NCBI RefSeq assembly: GCF_015191005.1
Contig: NZ_CP040442.1
Coordinates: 930,001-994,000, forward strand
DNA from: Kaistella flava (ex Peng et al. 2021)
GTDB taxonomy: Bacteria; Bacteroidota; Bacteroidia; Flavobacteriales; Weeksellaceae
Length of the DNA stretch: 64,000 nucleotides
Direction: 5' to 3'
Under the pieces are notes generated by a model. That model ran no database searches. It worked only from the letters and a program-made list of their open reading frames with translations, and was not told the DNA's origin. The number at the start of each line of letters is the position of its first letter. Within the stretch, counting starts at the first letter, position 1. Both the position numbers and the translations under genes were made by a program. Shown piece after piece: positions 1 through 8,041 of the stretch.

Positions 1-93
1 GAAGAAATCTTTCCAAAAGGTTCAGTGAATTTTGACAATGCTTTGTTGATGACGAATATTGAGCATGAGTGGAAAAGCGAGCAGGAAAAGTAA
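1..93 (+). CDS. 3' end of an unknown gene (C-terminal 30 residues)
   Basis: Frame 1 is open from the first base to a TAA at 91-93 and encodes 30 residues ending in HEWKSEQEK. The start lies outside the window. A strong hairpin follows at 136-170, as expected after a gene end. The tail is too short to assign a family, so no function is proposed. Confidence 0.6.
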   Translation, partial: EEIFPKGSVNFDNALLMTNIEHEWKSEQEK

Positions 94-135
94 GCACACG
101 TAAAATATTTATGGCCAATATGTTTTAATCTAAAA

Positions 136-170
136 GAAAATTCCGCGCAACATTGTTAAGCGGAATTTTC
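136..170. terminator. bidirectional intrinsic terminator
   Basis: A perfect 11-bp stem (136-146 with 160-170, arms GAAAATTCCGC and GCGGAATTTTC) surrounds a 13-base loop that can itself pair AACA with TGTT. The flanks are A/T-rich. It sits between the + strand gene ending at 93 and the - strand gene ending at 197, so it can serve both. Confidence 0.7.
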
Positions 171-196
171 AAAAAATCTTAAATGAAAAGACCTTA

Positions 197-553
197 TTAA
201 TTGAAAGTTACAACATCTGCGGTAATAGTACACATAACTTCTTGAACAATTCCAAACATCATAGAATTTTTTATATTTACTGTTGTGTTTGCAAGTGCTT
301 GACCTTTTTGTAATGGATTTTTTGCAAGCATATCTTGTTTTGCTTCATCAACAAGAGATTGTCTTTTCATACCACCAATTCCAAATATATATGTCGCTGT
401 GGAAGTTCCTGTGATACTATTCGCCGAATAGTTGAAATTATTAGAACTTAGATTAGCCGAACTTTGTAAAGTTCCATAATGACTAGAAGCACAACTTGTT
501 AGCGCTAATGAACCAGAAATTAAAAGTCCTGTAATAATAGATTTTGTTTTCAT
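197..553 (-). CDS. small DUF6567-like lipoprotein
   Basis: The protein is 118 aa with a lipoprotein signal peptide: basic start, hydrophobic stretch, then lipobox LTSC with the acylated Cys at residue 21. The mature part is Ser/Asn-rich and then carries the motif IFGIGGMKRQSLVDEAKQDM around residues 56-75. I recognise this arrangement from the Bacteroidota DUF6567 family of small lipoproteins. It is expected in the outer membrane or periplasm; its role is unknown. It is a single gene facing the terminator at 136-170. A 6+2+6 inverted repeat at 606-619 lies upstream and could be a regulatory site. The family call is from memory of the motif; lipoprotein status is clear. Confidence 0.7.
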   Translation of the reverse strand: MKTKSIITGLLISGSLALTSCASSHYGTLQSSANLSSNNFNYSANSITGTSTATYIFGIGGMKRQSLVDEAKQDMLAKNPLQKGQALANTTVNIKNSMMFGIVQEVMCTITADVVTFN

Positions 554-605
554 ATTGTTAAAATTATATTTTTACAAACATAATTACTATTATCTAGTAA
601 AAAAA

Positions 606-619
606 GTACAAAATTGTAC
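606..619. promoter_or_regulatory. short inverted repeat upstream of the lipoprotein gene
   Basis: The arms GTACAA and TTGTAC are separated by AA. The site lies about 50 bases upstream of the lipoprotein start, where an operator could sit. There is no further support; it could be chance in AT-rich DNA. Confidence 0.25.
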
Positions 620-676
620 ATTTCACTAACACATACTTATTCCCTTATAAAGCAATTGGTAAGATCCACAACTACT

Positions 677-976
677 CTACAAAAAGGTCAATCCTATCCG
701 TCTGTTTAGACCCACTTCAAAAAGTCGAAATAAGGTAGAGAGTTGTATATTTCCTTTGCCTTTTTCAATTTTTGAAATGTAACTTTTTTTGGTACCTGTT
801 TTTTCTGCAAGTTGTTCTTGTGTCATGTTTGCTTCTTTGCGGGCTTGCTTTAACATCTCACTGATAATAAACATTTGAGCATTTTCTTCATATTCCACTC
901 TACTTTCAGTCCCAATTTTACCATGCTCTAATTCAATCAGTTGGTCAAAGGTTTTAATATCTGTGTAATTATCCAT
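677..976 (-). CDS. XRE-family antitoxin (HigA-like), orphaned
   Basis: The 99-aa protein has a helix-turn-helix at about residues 42-92, with the Cro/C1 signature TQEQLAEKTGTKKSYISKIE and then GNIQLSTLFRLFEVGL. The N-terminal half is a charged extension typical of antitoxins paired with Gp49/HigB-type toxins. The ATG at 976 lies two bases after the stop of the toxin remnant (979-1335), the normal toxin-first order of HigBA operons. The toxin gene is broken in three places, so this is an intact antitoxin without a working partner. It probably represses its own operon. DNA-binding antitoxin identity is firm; whether it still has a role is unknown. Confidence 0.85.
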   Translation of the reverse strand: MDNYTDIKTFDQLIELEHGKIGTESRVEYEENAQMFIISEMLKQARKEANMTQEQLAEKTGTKKSYISKIEKGKGNIQLSTLFRLFEVGLNRRIGLTFL

Positions 977-978
977 TT

Positions 979-1335
979 TTAATCTTTTTTATTCTTAAAA
1001 TTTTCATTTTTCAATCTTATTGCTTTGTCCAATTCATTCTGCGGCGTTTTCTGTGATTTCTTCTGAAACGCATTGAACAGAATTACTAAATTCCCTTTGC
1101 CAAAACAACAGAACCTGCCTGTCGGCGGACAGGTATTCGGTAGAGATTCGATTGGTATTCAATTCTAATTTCATAAATCCCATCAGTTCCAGACAAATGT
1201 TTCAAAAATTTTCAGGAACTCTGTCAACTTGTTTGATAAGTTCGAGGACATTTTTTATTTTAGATTTTACCTTCTCACCCTGAACTTTATAAAAGTCCAA
1301 AAAGTGATTTTGGTAAAATCAATTCGCCTACTCAT
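979..1335 (-). pseudogene. Gp49/RelE-like (HigB-type) toxin gene, broken by two indels and a 20-bp palindrome
   Basis: On the minus strand three reading frames join into one protein of about 112 aa. The pieces are MSRRIDF (from the ATG at 1335), HFLDFYKVQGEKVKSKIKN to RVPENF, KHLSGTDGIYEIRIEYQSN with LYRI, and FCCFGKGNLVILFNAFQKK to a TAA at 979. NAFQKKSQKTPQNEL is the C-terminal signature of Gp49/DUF891 toxins. One base is missing from a T-run after RRIDF, another is missing near PENF/KH, and a 20-bp palindrome (1114-1133) sits exactly between YRI and FCCF, shifting the frame by 20. The intact antitoxin follows two bases later. The gene cannot make the toxin. Confidence 0.8.
1114..1133. repeat. 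20-bp palindromic insertion element
   Basis: The sequence CCTGCCTGTCGGCGGACAGG contains the stem CCTGTC/GACAGG with loop GGCG (1118-1133). It is much more GC-rich than its surroundings and interrupts the toxin reading frame; removing exactly these 20 bases restores the frame across YRI-FCCF. I recall identical short palindromes scattered in Bacteroidota genomes, but this is the only copy I see in the window. Confidence 0.65.
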
Positions 1336-1370
1336 TGGATAAAGTTAACTCAAAAGATAACTTTATCCAA
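1335..1370. repeat. 13-bp perfect inverted repeat (hairpin)
   Basis: The arms TTGGATAAAGTTA (1335-1347) and TAACTTTATCCAA (1358-1370) flank a 10-base loop. On the + strand the hairpin is followed by GTTTTTATAG, so it could be a terminator of a lost + strand gene. It borders the start of the dead toxin gene. Confidence 0.45.
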
Positions 1371-1471
1371 GTTTTTATAGAAAACTATTACTGGATTTAG
1401 ATAAACTTTGCAAAATTTAGAAACTTAACTTTCTTATTTTTTATCTCAATTAAAAATGATGGAAAAAGATA

Positions 1472-1540
1472 GCGCTCCTATGGAGCGCACCTCTCTTACT
1501 AATTAATATTTTCTACAGAGATATTGCTCCTGCGGAGCAA
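1472..1540. repeat. two GCTCC-NNN-GGAGC palindromes
   Basis: Two related perfect 7-bp palindromes with 3-base loops lie 35 bases apart: GCGCTCC/GGAGCGC at 1472-1488 and TTGCTCC/GGAGCAA at 1524-1540. The second is preceded by TTTCTACAGAGATA. They resemble short dispersed palindromes common in flavobacterial intergenic DNA. No gene overlaps them. Confidence 0.5.
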
Positions 1541-1571
1541 CCTTCACATGTAGTTCATCGGAAAAGAAAAT

Positions 1572-1604
1572 AAAAAAGAGGCTATCTCAAAAATGAAACA
1601 GCCT
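1572..1604 (-). terminator. distal tandem terminator of the ridA-fusion gene
   Basis: Read on the minus strand, the hairpin AGGCTGTTTCA/TGAGATAGCCT (two mismatches) is followed by a T-rich tract. It backs up the nearer hairpin at 1631-1673 and shares its TCTCAAAA core. Confidence 0.5.
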
Positions 1605-1630
1605 TTATTATTCATAAACATCCCGAAACT

Positions 1631-1673
1631 AAAAAAAGAAGCCTGTCTCAATTTTCATTTCAGACAGACTTCT
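1631..1673 (-). terminator. terminator of the ridA-fusion gene
   Basis: On the minus strand the hairpin AGAAGTCTGTCT/AGACAGGCTTCT has one mismatch and is followed by seven T. It lies about 85 bases after the RidA-fusion stop. Its left arm (AAAGAAGCCTGTCTCAA on +) is nearly identical to the terminal repeat of the IS at 51595. Confidence 0.6.
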
Positions 1674-1756
1674 TATGATTAGAATATGCAGTTTCGCATT
1701 TGCTCTCTGCCTTTACAAGTAACGTTATAGTTCCTGTATTTACAGACAAATGCCTA

Positions 1757-3034
1757 TTATGCTTGTGGAGGTGTTCCCTCAGCGTTTGCTACAACTACAT
1801 CAATTTGGATTAAAGCATCTTTAGCCAAAGCTGATACTCCAACTGTTCTTCTTGCAGGAATTCCGCCCGGGAAGAATGTTGTATAAACTTCATCTACAAC
1901 AGCAATATCCGCGATATTTTTAAGGAAGATATTTACTTTAACCACATCATCCATAACGTGATCGATACTTTCTACAATTGCCTTGATATTTTTTAAACAC
2001 TGTTCAGCCTGCTCTTTTATACCGCCAGAAACCAATTCCCCTGTTTTTGAGTCCACAGGTAACTGAGCTGAAAGATGGTTGTAATGAGAAAAAGCTACCG
2101 TTTGGTTAGACAGAGAACATTTTGGTGCATTTTCAGTATTATTTGCCCAAATAACGATTCCATGTCGGTGTTCAATAGCTTGTGGAGGTGTTCCATCGCC
2201 GTGTGAAACCACCACTTCGATTTGCACCAAAGCATCCATCGGTAAAGCTGAAACTCCAACTGTTGTACGTGCAGGAACATAAGCTACAGATCTGGCAATA
2301 GCCGAATCTGGAAAGAATGTTGAATAAACTTCGTCTATAGCTTCAATATCAGCTAGGTTATTAAGGAAGATATTAACTTTAACAATATCATCAAAAGGAA
2401 CGTCGATACTTTCCAAAATTGCCTTGATGTTTTTTAAGCATTGTGCAGTCTGCTCTTTTACACCACCCACTACCAATCTACCAGATTTTGGACAAATCGG
2501 TAATTGAGCTGAAAGATTATTGTAATGAGAGAAAGATACAGTTTGTGTCGATAAAGTACTTATTGGCGCATTTTCCGTATTATTTGTAAGCTTTATAAGA
2601 TCGCCAGATTGTGGCGCGTTCGGAATTGTACCTTCACCGTGCGAAAGAAGTGCTTCTACCTGCACCATTGCATCCATAGGTAAAGCTGCAACTGCAACTG
2701 TAGTTCTTGTAGGAACATAGGTTGGGAAGAATGTTTTATAAACTTCGTCTACAGCGTCAACATCTTTAACATTCTTAACGAATACTGTGATTCTGACAAC
2801 GTCGCTCATCACATGGCCGATGCTGTCTGCAATTGCCCTAATATTTTTAAAGCATTGCTCAGCCTGCTCTTTTATACCACCAGCTACCAATGTGCCCGAT
2901 TTTGGATCGATAGGTAATTGCGCTGAAAGATTATTATAATGAGAGAAAGCTACCGATTGTGAATAAGGACCGATACTTTTTGGAGCATTATCCGTATTTT
3001 TTGCTGATACTGAATTTACTTTATTTGAACTCAT
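1757..3034 (-). CDS. three tandem RidA/YjgF domains in one chain
   Basis: The 425-aa protein consists of three RidA (YjgF/YER057c) domains at about residues 14-135, 153-280 and 300-425, against about 125 aa for normal RidA, a homotrimeric reactive enamine/imine deaminase. Domain 1 keeps IGPYSQ (21-26), Arg110 and Glu127, matching the Tyr, Arg105 and Glu120 of E. coli RidA. Domains 2 and 3 lose GPY (TLSTQT, SLSNQT) but keep the Arg (256, 395); domain 3 has Asp412 where Glu is usual. Domain 2 carries a short insertion before its VPARTTV motif. The nucleotide sequences are still very similar between units, so the duplications look recent. There is no signal peptide. The gene stands alone between hairpin terminators. 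The fold is certain; catalytic capacity of domains 2 and 3 is doubtful. Confidence 0.9.
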   Translation of the reverse strand: MSSNKVNSVSAKNTDNAPKSIGPYSQSVAFSHYNNLSAQLPIDPKSGTLVAGGIKEQAEQCFKNIRAIADSIGHVMSDVVRITVFVKNVKDVDAVDEVYKTFFPTYVPTRTTVAVAALPMDAMVQVEALLSHGEGTIPNAPQSGDLIKLTNNTENAPISTLSTQTVSFSHYNNLSAQLPICPKSGRLVVGGVKEQTAQCLKNIKAILESIDVPFDDIVKVNIFLNNLADIEAIDEVYSTFFPDSAIARSVAYVPARTTVGVSALPMDALVQIEVVVSHGDGTPPQAIEHRHGIVIWANNTENAPKCSLSNQTVAFSHYNHLSAQLPVDSKTGELVSGGIKEQAEQCLKNIKAIVESIDHVMDDVVKVNIFLKNIADIAVVDEVYTTFFPGGIPARRTVGVSALAKDALIQIDVVVANAEGTPPQA

Positions 3035-3296
3035 TTTGTCTATAAATTTAAATAGTTAATAAGGTGAGCTACTATTTAATTTAGCTTAAATAAGGGAAAT
3101 TAAGCACTATGCTCATTTGTGTATATCAAAATTACTAAAAAATATTTCCGAAGATACAAATGAGATCCAAAACTTTCAAAACCGGTGTAAATTTTAATAA
3201 ATCACAAGTAGTTGTTAATAAATAATAAAAAATGCTAAGACTCCTGCTGCCAAAAGAATCCTTTCGTGTGGCATCGGTCAATAAGCCAATATTATT

Positions 3297-3427
3297 TTAA
3301 TCATCAGACCCGAAAACAACAACAACATCACTTAAAAATCCTGTCTCGTCTGCATAGTCTTTAGCACTGCAGTAAAAGTAATCTTCTGATTTAGAAACTA
3401 AAGTCGTTTCCACAGAATTTGGTGAAC
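3297..3427 (-). pseudogene. possible gene remnant in a 500-bp gap
   Basis: A minus-strand open stretch of about 43 codons ends at a TAA (3297-3299) and encodes VSKSEDYFYCSAKDYADETG and then LSDVVVVFGSDD. It has no start codon and is closed upstream by TGA. The composition looks like real protein rather than a shadow, so it may be the tail of a decayed gene. I do not recognise the family. The rest of 3035-3470 holds only the upstream region of the RidA gene and AT-rich DNA. Confidence 0.25.
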
Positions 3428-3470
3428 TTCATCTATTTTTTGTTTGATGATATGGTTGCTCCACAATTCT

Positions 3471-3508
3471 ATAGAATTATAAAAGGCTGCCTCAAAATTG
3501 AAGCAGCC
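3471..3508 (-). terminator. nrdJ terminator
   Basis: On the minus strand GGCTGCTTCA/TGAGGCAGCC (one mismatch) is followed by TTTTATAATT, 27 bases after the nrdJ stop. It belongs to the same hairpin style (TCAAAATTGA core) as the terminators at 1572-1673 and 30351-30381. Confidence 0.7.
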
Positions 3509-3534
3509 ATTATTATTTATATCAAAATATAGTT

Positions 3535-6087
3535 TTACCCACACTTACTATTCCCGCAATTCTTACAAGTCAAGCAACCTTCCTGATAAACCACTTGATC
3601 AGAACCACAACTTGAACATTTTCCGCCGGCTTCGGTTCCATCAGCGATGTAGCGCTTTAATGCACGTGCAACTCCGGCTTTCCAGTTGTTGATGGATTCA
3701 GAATCGAGTTCTAAACGGTTGATTAATTCAACCGCATTTTCAATCGGCATTCCGTGTCGTAAAGTACCGGAAATCAGTTTTGCATAATTCCAGAATTCTG
3801 GTTTAAACTTGTGCGAAAGTCCTTCAATCGTTGTTTTATAACCACGCTGATTCTTAAACTGGAAATCATAACGCGATTTTCCATTTTCATCCTGGTTTTT
3901 AATAATCACCCCATCATTCACCCAACGTGGAACGGAAATCCCTTCTTCATCGTCGGCCAAACCAGTGAAAATCTCGTAAGGTTTACCTTCAATTAAACCA
4001 ACAAAAGCAATCCATTTTTCTTTATTATTTTGAAAACGAACCACATCTGCATTTAAAACATGCGGTCTTTTCGTAGGGAAAACAGACGTAATCATTTCTG
4101 GTTTTTCGTCTTTTTTCTCGTCTGCCGAAATCAAAACTCCGGAACGTGAACCGTCGCGATAAACCGTCACGCCTTTGCAACCCACTTCCCACGCTTTGAT
4201 GTAGAGTTGATTCACCAATTCTTCCGTCGCATCATTCGGGACATTGATCGTTACCGAAATCGAATGATCCACCCATTTCTGAATCGAACCCTGCATTTCT
4301 ACTTTGCTCAACCAATCCACATCATTGGAAGTCGCTTTGTAATAGGGCGATTGCTCAATAATTTTATTTAATTCCTCTTGAGAATAATTTTTGTCCGTGT
4401 CGATTCCATTGACTTCCATCCATTCTTTAAAACGGTGGTGAAAAACCAAATATTCTTCCCAGGAATCGCCAACTTCATCTACAAAATCCACGCGAATATC
4501 CTGATCATTTGGATTTACTTTTCTGCGTCTTTTATAAACCGGCATAAACACAGGTTCAATTCCAGACGAAGTTTGCGACATTAAAGATGTACTTCCAGTT
4601 GGTGCGATTGTCAATAAAGCGATATTACGTCTACCGTATTTTTTTAGATTTTCGTACAATTCCGGATCGGCATCTTTCATTCTTAAAATGAACGGATTCT
4701 TCGCTTCTCTTTTCGCATCATAAATTGCAAAAGCACCTCTTTCTTTCGCCATTTCTACCGATGAACGATAAGCCGCCAAAGCCAAAGTTTTATGAACTAA
4801 AGTGGAAAATTCATTGCCTTCTTTGCTTCCATATTGAATATTTAAAGCAGCTAACATATCGCCTTCCGCTGTAATTCCAACGCCGGTTCTTCTGCCTTCA
4901 ATTGTTTTGTGACGGATTTTTGTCCAAAGATTTTTCTCTGTTGCTTTGATTTCATCACCTTCCGGATCGGATTCAATCTTCGCCAGAATCGCATCGATCT
5001 TTTCAATTTCCAAATCGATAATATCGTCCATCATTCTTTGGGCATAACCAACATGCTCTTTGAATAATTCAAAATTAAATTTCGCTTTTTTCGTAAACGG
5101 ATTTTCCACGTAAGAGAAAAGATTCACCGCCAACAATCGGCAAGAATCATACGGACACAAAGGAATCTCTCCACACGGATTCGTGGAAACTGTTTCGTAG
5201 CCGATTTCTGCATAACAATCCGGCAAAGATTCATTAATAATGGTATCCCAGAAAAGAATTCCAGGTTCTGCAGATTTCCAGGCGTTATGAATAATTTTAT
5301 CCCAAAGATCAGTCGCTTTTATTTCCTTTTGAAATTTCGGATTTGCACTATGAATAGGATATTTCTGAATATAATTTTCTTTATTGACAACGGCTTTCAT
5401 AAATTCGTCATCGATTCGCACGGAAATATTCGCACCCGTTATTTTTCCCTGCTCCAATTTCGCATCTACAAAATCTTCAGAATCCGGATGATTTACGGAC
5501 ACAGAAAGCATCAACGCGCCTCTCCTACCATCTTGTGCAACTTCCCGCGTCGAGTTAGAATATCTTTCCATAAAAGGAACCAAACCCGTTGACGTCAACG
5601 CAGAATTCTTTACTGCAGAACCTTTCGGACGAATGTGTGACAAGTCGTGACCAACTCCACCGCGTCGCTTCATCAACTGAACCTGCTCTTCATCAATTTT
5701 CATAATGCTTCCGTAGGAATCACTTTGCGTTCCGCTGCCAATTACAAAACAATTTGAAAGCGAAGCAATCTGGAAATTATTCCCAATTCCCGTCATCGGA
5801 CTTCCTTGCGGAATAATATATTTGAATTTTTTAATGAGATCAAAGACCTTTTCTTCCGAAAGAGCATTTGGATATTTCGCTTCAACTCTGGCAATTTCGG
5901 ACGCAATTCGGTGATGCATATCATCGGGATTTTGTTCGTAAATGTTTCCCTCTGAATCTTTTAAGGCGTATTTGCTCACCCAAACTTTAGCGGCTAAATC
6001 ATCACCTTCGAAATATTGTAAGGAAGATTGAATTGCTTCATCGTACGTATAAGTTTTTATTTTTTTTGCTAAGAGAGTTGATTCCAT
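3535..6087 (-). CDS. nrdJ: adenosylcobalamin-dependent (class II) ribonucleotide reductase
   Basis: The 850-aa enzyme reduces ribonucleotides to deoxyribonucleotides with a thiyl radical generated from coenzyme B12, so it needs no oxygen. Visible motifs: SNCFVIGSG with Cys113, KRRGGVGHDLSHIRP at about 140-154, and STNPCGEIPL at 301-310 (the N-x-C-x-E active site, Cys305 as probable thiyl, Asn303, Glu307), with Cys316 the likely redox partner of Cys113 by analogy. PTGSTS follows further on. The C-terminus carries CSSCGSDQ, CLTCKNC and NSKC, the cysteine-rich tail that relays electrons in class II enzymes. Full length, single gene with its own terminator. I looked for a cobalamin riboswitch in 6088-6337 and saw none; that stretch is plain AT-rich DNA. 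Confidence 0.95.
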   Translation of the reverse strand: MESTLLAKKIKTYTYDEAIQSSLQYFEGDDLAAKVWVSKYALKDSEGNIYEQNPDDMHHRIASEIARVEAKYPNALSEEKVFDLIKKFKYIIPQGSPMTGIGNNFQIASLSNCFVIGSGTQSDSYGSIMKIDEEQVQLMKRRGGVGHDLSHIRPKGSAVKNSALTSTGLVPFMERYSNSTREVAQDGRRGALMLSVSVNHPDSEDFVDAKLEQGKITGANISVRIDDEFMKAVVNKENYIQKYPIHSANPKFQKEIKATDLWDKIIHNAWKSAEPGILFWDTIINESLPDCYAEIGYETVSTNPCGEIPLCPYDSCRLLAVNLFSYVENPFTKKAKFNFELFKEHVGYAQRMMDDIIDLEIEKIDAILAKIESDPEGDEIKATEKNLWTKIRHKTIEGRRTGVGITAEGDMLAALNIQYGSKEGNEFSTLVHKTLALAAYRSSVEMAKERGAFAIYDAKREAKNPFILRMKDADPELYENLKKYGRRNIALLTIAPTGSTSLMSQTSSGIEPVFMPVYKRRRKVNPNDQDIRVDFVDEVGDSWEEYLVFHHRFKEWMEVNGIDTDKNYSQEELNKIIEQSPYYKATSNDVDWLSKVEMQGSIQKWVDHSISVTINVPNDATEELVNQLYIKAWEVGCKGVTVYRDGSRSGVLISADEKKDEKPEMITSVFPTKRPHVLNADVVRFQNNKEKWIAFVGLIEGKPYEIFTGLADDEEGISVPRWVNDGVIIKNQDENGKSRYDFQFKNQRGYKTTIEGLSHKFKPEFWNYAKLISGTLRHGMPIENAVELINRLELDSESINNWKAGVARALKRYIADGTEAGGKCSSCGSDQVVYQEGCLTCKNCGNSKCG

Positions 6088-6337
6088 AATTAATTTTTTT
6101 GACGAAATAAATATACAGAAGTATCTTTTAATAAAAAATTGTTTGCAAATAATTTAATTCAACCATTTGTAAATCAACAAAATAAATATTTTAAAAATTA
6201 TAAAAGTTCACAAAAAATAAAATTTACAATATGATTAAAATCATAAACTTAAGAAAGAATTATATATTTCCAATAAAGATTTTTTTTGCCGAGTTGTTAT
6301 AAATAATAAAACGTCTATTAAGTTGAAAATATTTATT

Positions 6338-6901
6338 TTAATACCTAGAATAATATTCTAAAATGATTTCATTTTCTGGAAAGATATTTTTTTTCTTCAA
6401 TAAATTTAAAATCACATCTACTAATTTTCTTTGTTTCTCAGTTTTTTCATTAGCAATAAATCCTACTTTAAAATTTCTATCTGAGAATAGAATACTAAAA
6501 CCATAACTTGTTCCATCAATTTCGGTTCCTTCTGTTATTTGGTAATCAACAGTTGACAGATCGTTCAATGCTAATTTTATGGGAAGCAATTCTTCATTCG
6601 TTAAATTCGTGACGAAAGGATGAATTGGCTTTCTCAAAACATATTCTCTTTTACTACTTTGACCATTTGCACTTGGCGGTGCCGGCGGTTCTTGAATGTT
6701 TGGATAAATGTTTTTAAATGTTAAATATTTTTTATCAAAATTTAGAACTACTTCAGTATTCTCTTTTAATGATGGTTGAAACATAAAAGTTAATAATTCA
6801 AGATTTTTTACTTTATCAGTTTCAATACTACTTTCGACAATTTTTTTATTCTCATTACAAGAAAGAATTATTAGCAAAATTAAAATTAGAAATTTCTTCA
6901 T
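6338..6901 (-). CDS. small lipoprotein of unknown function
   Basis: The 187-aa protein has a short lipoprotein signal (MKKFLILILLIILSC, acylated Cys15) followed by an Asn/Lys/Glu linker. The mature domain has a PPAPPSANGQ segment, then an Ile/Leu-rich region that includes YQITEGTEIDGTSYGFSILF and an EKQRKLVDVILNLLKKKN helix. I do not recognise the family. It starts five bases after the stop of the glycosyltransferase gene (6907), so the two are probably co-transcribed, although nothing shows a functional link. Confidence 0.7.
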   Translation of the reverse strand: MKKFLILILLIILSCNENKKIVESSIETDKVKNLELLTFMFQPSLKENTEVVLNFDKKYLTFKNIYPNIQEPPAPPSANGQSSKREYVLRKPIHPFVTNLTNEELLPIKLALNDLSTVDYQITEGTEIDGTSYGFSILFSDRNFKVGFIANEKTEKQRKLVDVILNLLKKKNIFPENEIILEYYSRY

Positions 6902-6906
6902 ACTAT

Positions 6907-7986
6907 TTATGTAATGATGTTTTCTAAAACATTTTCGTACTTCTTTAAAATAAAATCTTTTGAAAACCGAGAGGAAATAGAATTTTTGATGGCTTCAGAA
7001 TCATGAGCTTCTTTAAGCACAGTCAATATTTTATTTCCAAATTCCAGATGATTTTCAATATTAGAAATCTCACCATTTATTCCTGGCTGAATAATTTCAG
7101 TAATTCCACCAAGACAATTATTCACCAAAGAATAAGTTCCGCACGCTCCTGCTTCCAACAAAACATTTGGAAAACCTTCGTAACGGGAAGAGAGAATAAA
7201 TAAATCTGCGAACTTCAAAAACTGATAAGGATTTTTTTGCTGTCCGTGAAAGATGACGTTTTTTAATCCCAAATCTTTTTTCATTTGATGAAGCAGTTCC
7301 TTATCTCGTCCATTTCCTAAAATATGTAGCAGAATCTTTTCATTTTTTAAATGACTGAAAACTTTTAATAAATTATCAAAACCTTTTCTGGAAGATAGAT
7401 TTCCAATAGCCACAATATTTTTAAAATCATCTTTAAAAGATCCTGGCTTTTCTGAAGTTGCTAACTTTTCATCAATAAAATCAAAATCAACCGGATTATT
7501 AATCTTAATCAATTTCTCTTTTTTAATTTTAAAATTCTCAATCAGGTCATTTTGCATATCGTCGCTCTGACAAATAATCTTATCATAGTTATTGTAGAAC
7601 TTATAAAAAAATCGGATTTCCTTTCGGGTAACGTGTTGCGAAACAACGTTAGTTTCTCTGGCGATGAATTTTGTCTTCGGAAAAAGTTTAATAAATAAAG
7701 CAAGATAAGCGTTCACTTCACCGAAACCACTGAAAACGACATCAGGTTTTCTCTTGCGAATTTCCTTTAAAATTGGTTTTAAAGAATGACGAATTCGGGG
7801 CGTTTTAATATCGATAATCTCAACATCATCTTTTAAAAATTCCAGATAACCTCCTTCTTTTCTTAAGAGTAGAATTTTTGGTTCAAACTTTTCGCGTGGC
7901 AAATGATTCGCAATCGTTGTTACGATTCGCTCTGCTCCGCCAGTTTCTAAATCGGGAAGTATAAAGAGGATAGAGATTTTTTTCAT
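6907..7986 (-). CDS. GT4-family glycosyltransferase
   Basis: The 359-aa protein is a retaining GT-B glycosyltransferase. The N-terminal half has LPDLETGGAERIVTTIANHL (acceptor side, typical of GT4 polysaccharide and LPS enzymes). The C-terminal half has NLSSRKGFDNLLKVF and the donor-binding EX7E-like motif FILSSRYEGFPNVLLEAGA around residues 262-280. There is no membrane segment; it is expected on the inner face of the membrane. No other polysaccharide gene is adjacent, so its product is unknown. It is followed closely by the lipoprotein at 6338. Confidence 0.9.
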   Translation of the reverse strand: MKKISILFILPDLETGGAERIVTTIANHLPREKFEPKILLLRKEGGYLEFLKDDVEIIDIKTPRIRHSLKPILKEIRKRKPDVVFSGFGEVNAYLALFIKLFPKTKFIARETNVVSQHVTRKEIRFFYKFYNNYDKIICQSDDMQNDLIENFKIKKEKLIKINNPVDFDFIDEKLATSEKPGSFKDDFKNIVAIGNLSSRKGFDNLLKVFSHLKNEKILLHILGNGRDKELLHQMKKDLGLKNVIFHGQQKNPYQFLKFADLFILSSRYEGFPNVLLEAGACGTYSLVNNCLGGITEIIQPGINGEISNIENHLEFGNKILTVLKEAHDSEAIKNSISSRFSKDFILKKYENVLENIIT

Positions 7987-8041
7987 GTATTTTTATAAAA
8001 CTTTATCAAAGATTTCAACTTTGACAAAGTGAATCTCAAAT

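Noticed and set aside
1757..3034. Reading the threefold DNA repetition as a CRISPR or satellite array
   Set aside because: The repeats are about 420 bp protein domains with one continuous frame; there are no short regular repeats with spacers.
3811..5592. Several + strand frames of 60-100 codons opposite nrdJ
   Set aside because: They are antisense shadows of a strongly conserved gene, without recognisable protein features.
6088..6337. Cobalamin riboswitch upstream of nrdJ
   Set aside because: No B12-box-like sequence or large structured region is seen; the stretch is plain AT-rich DNA.
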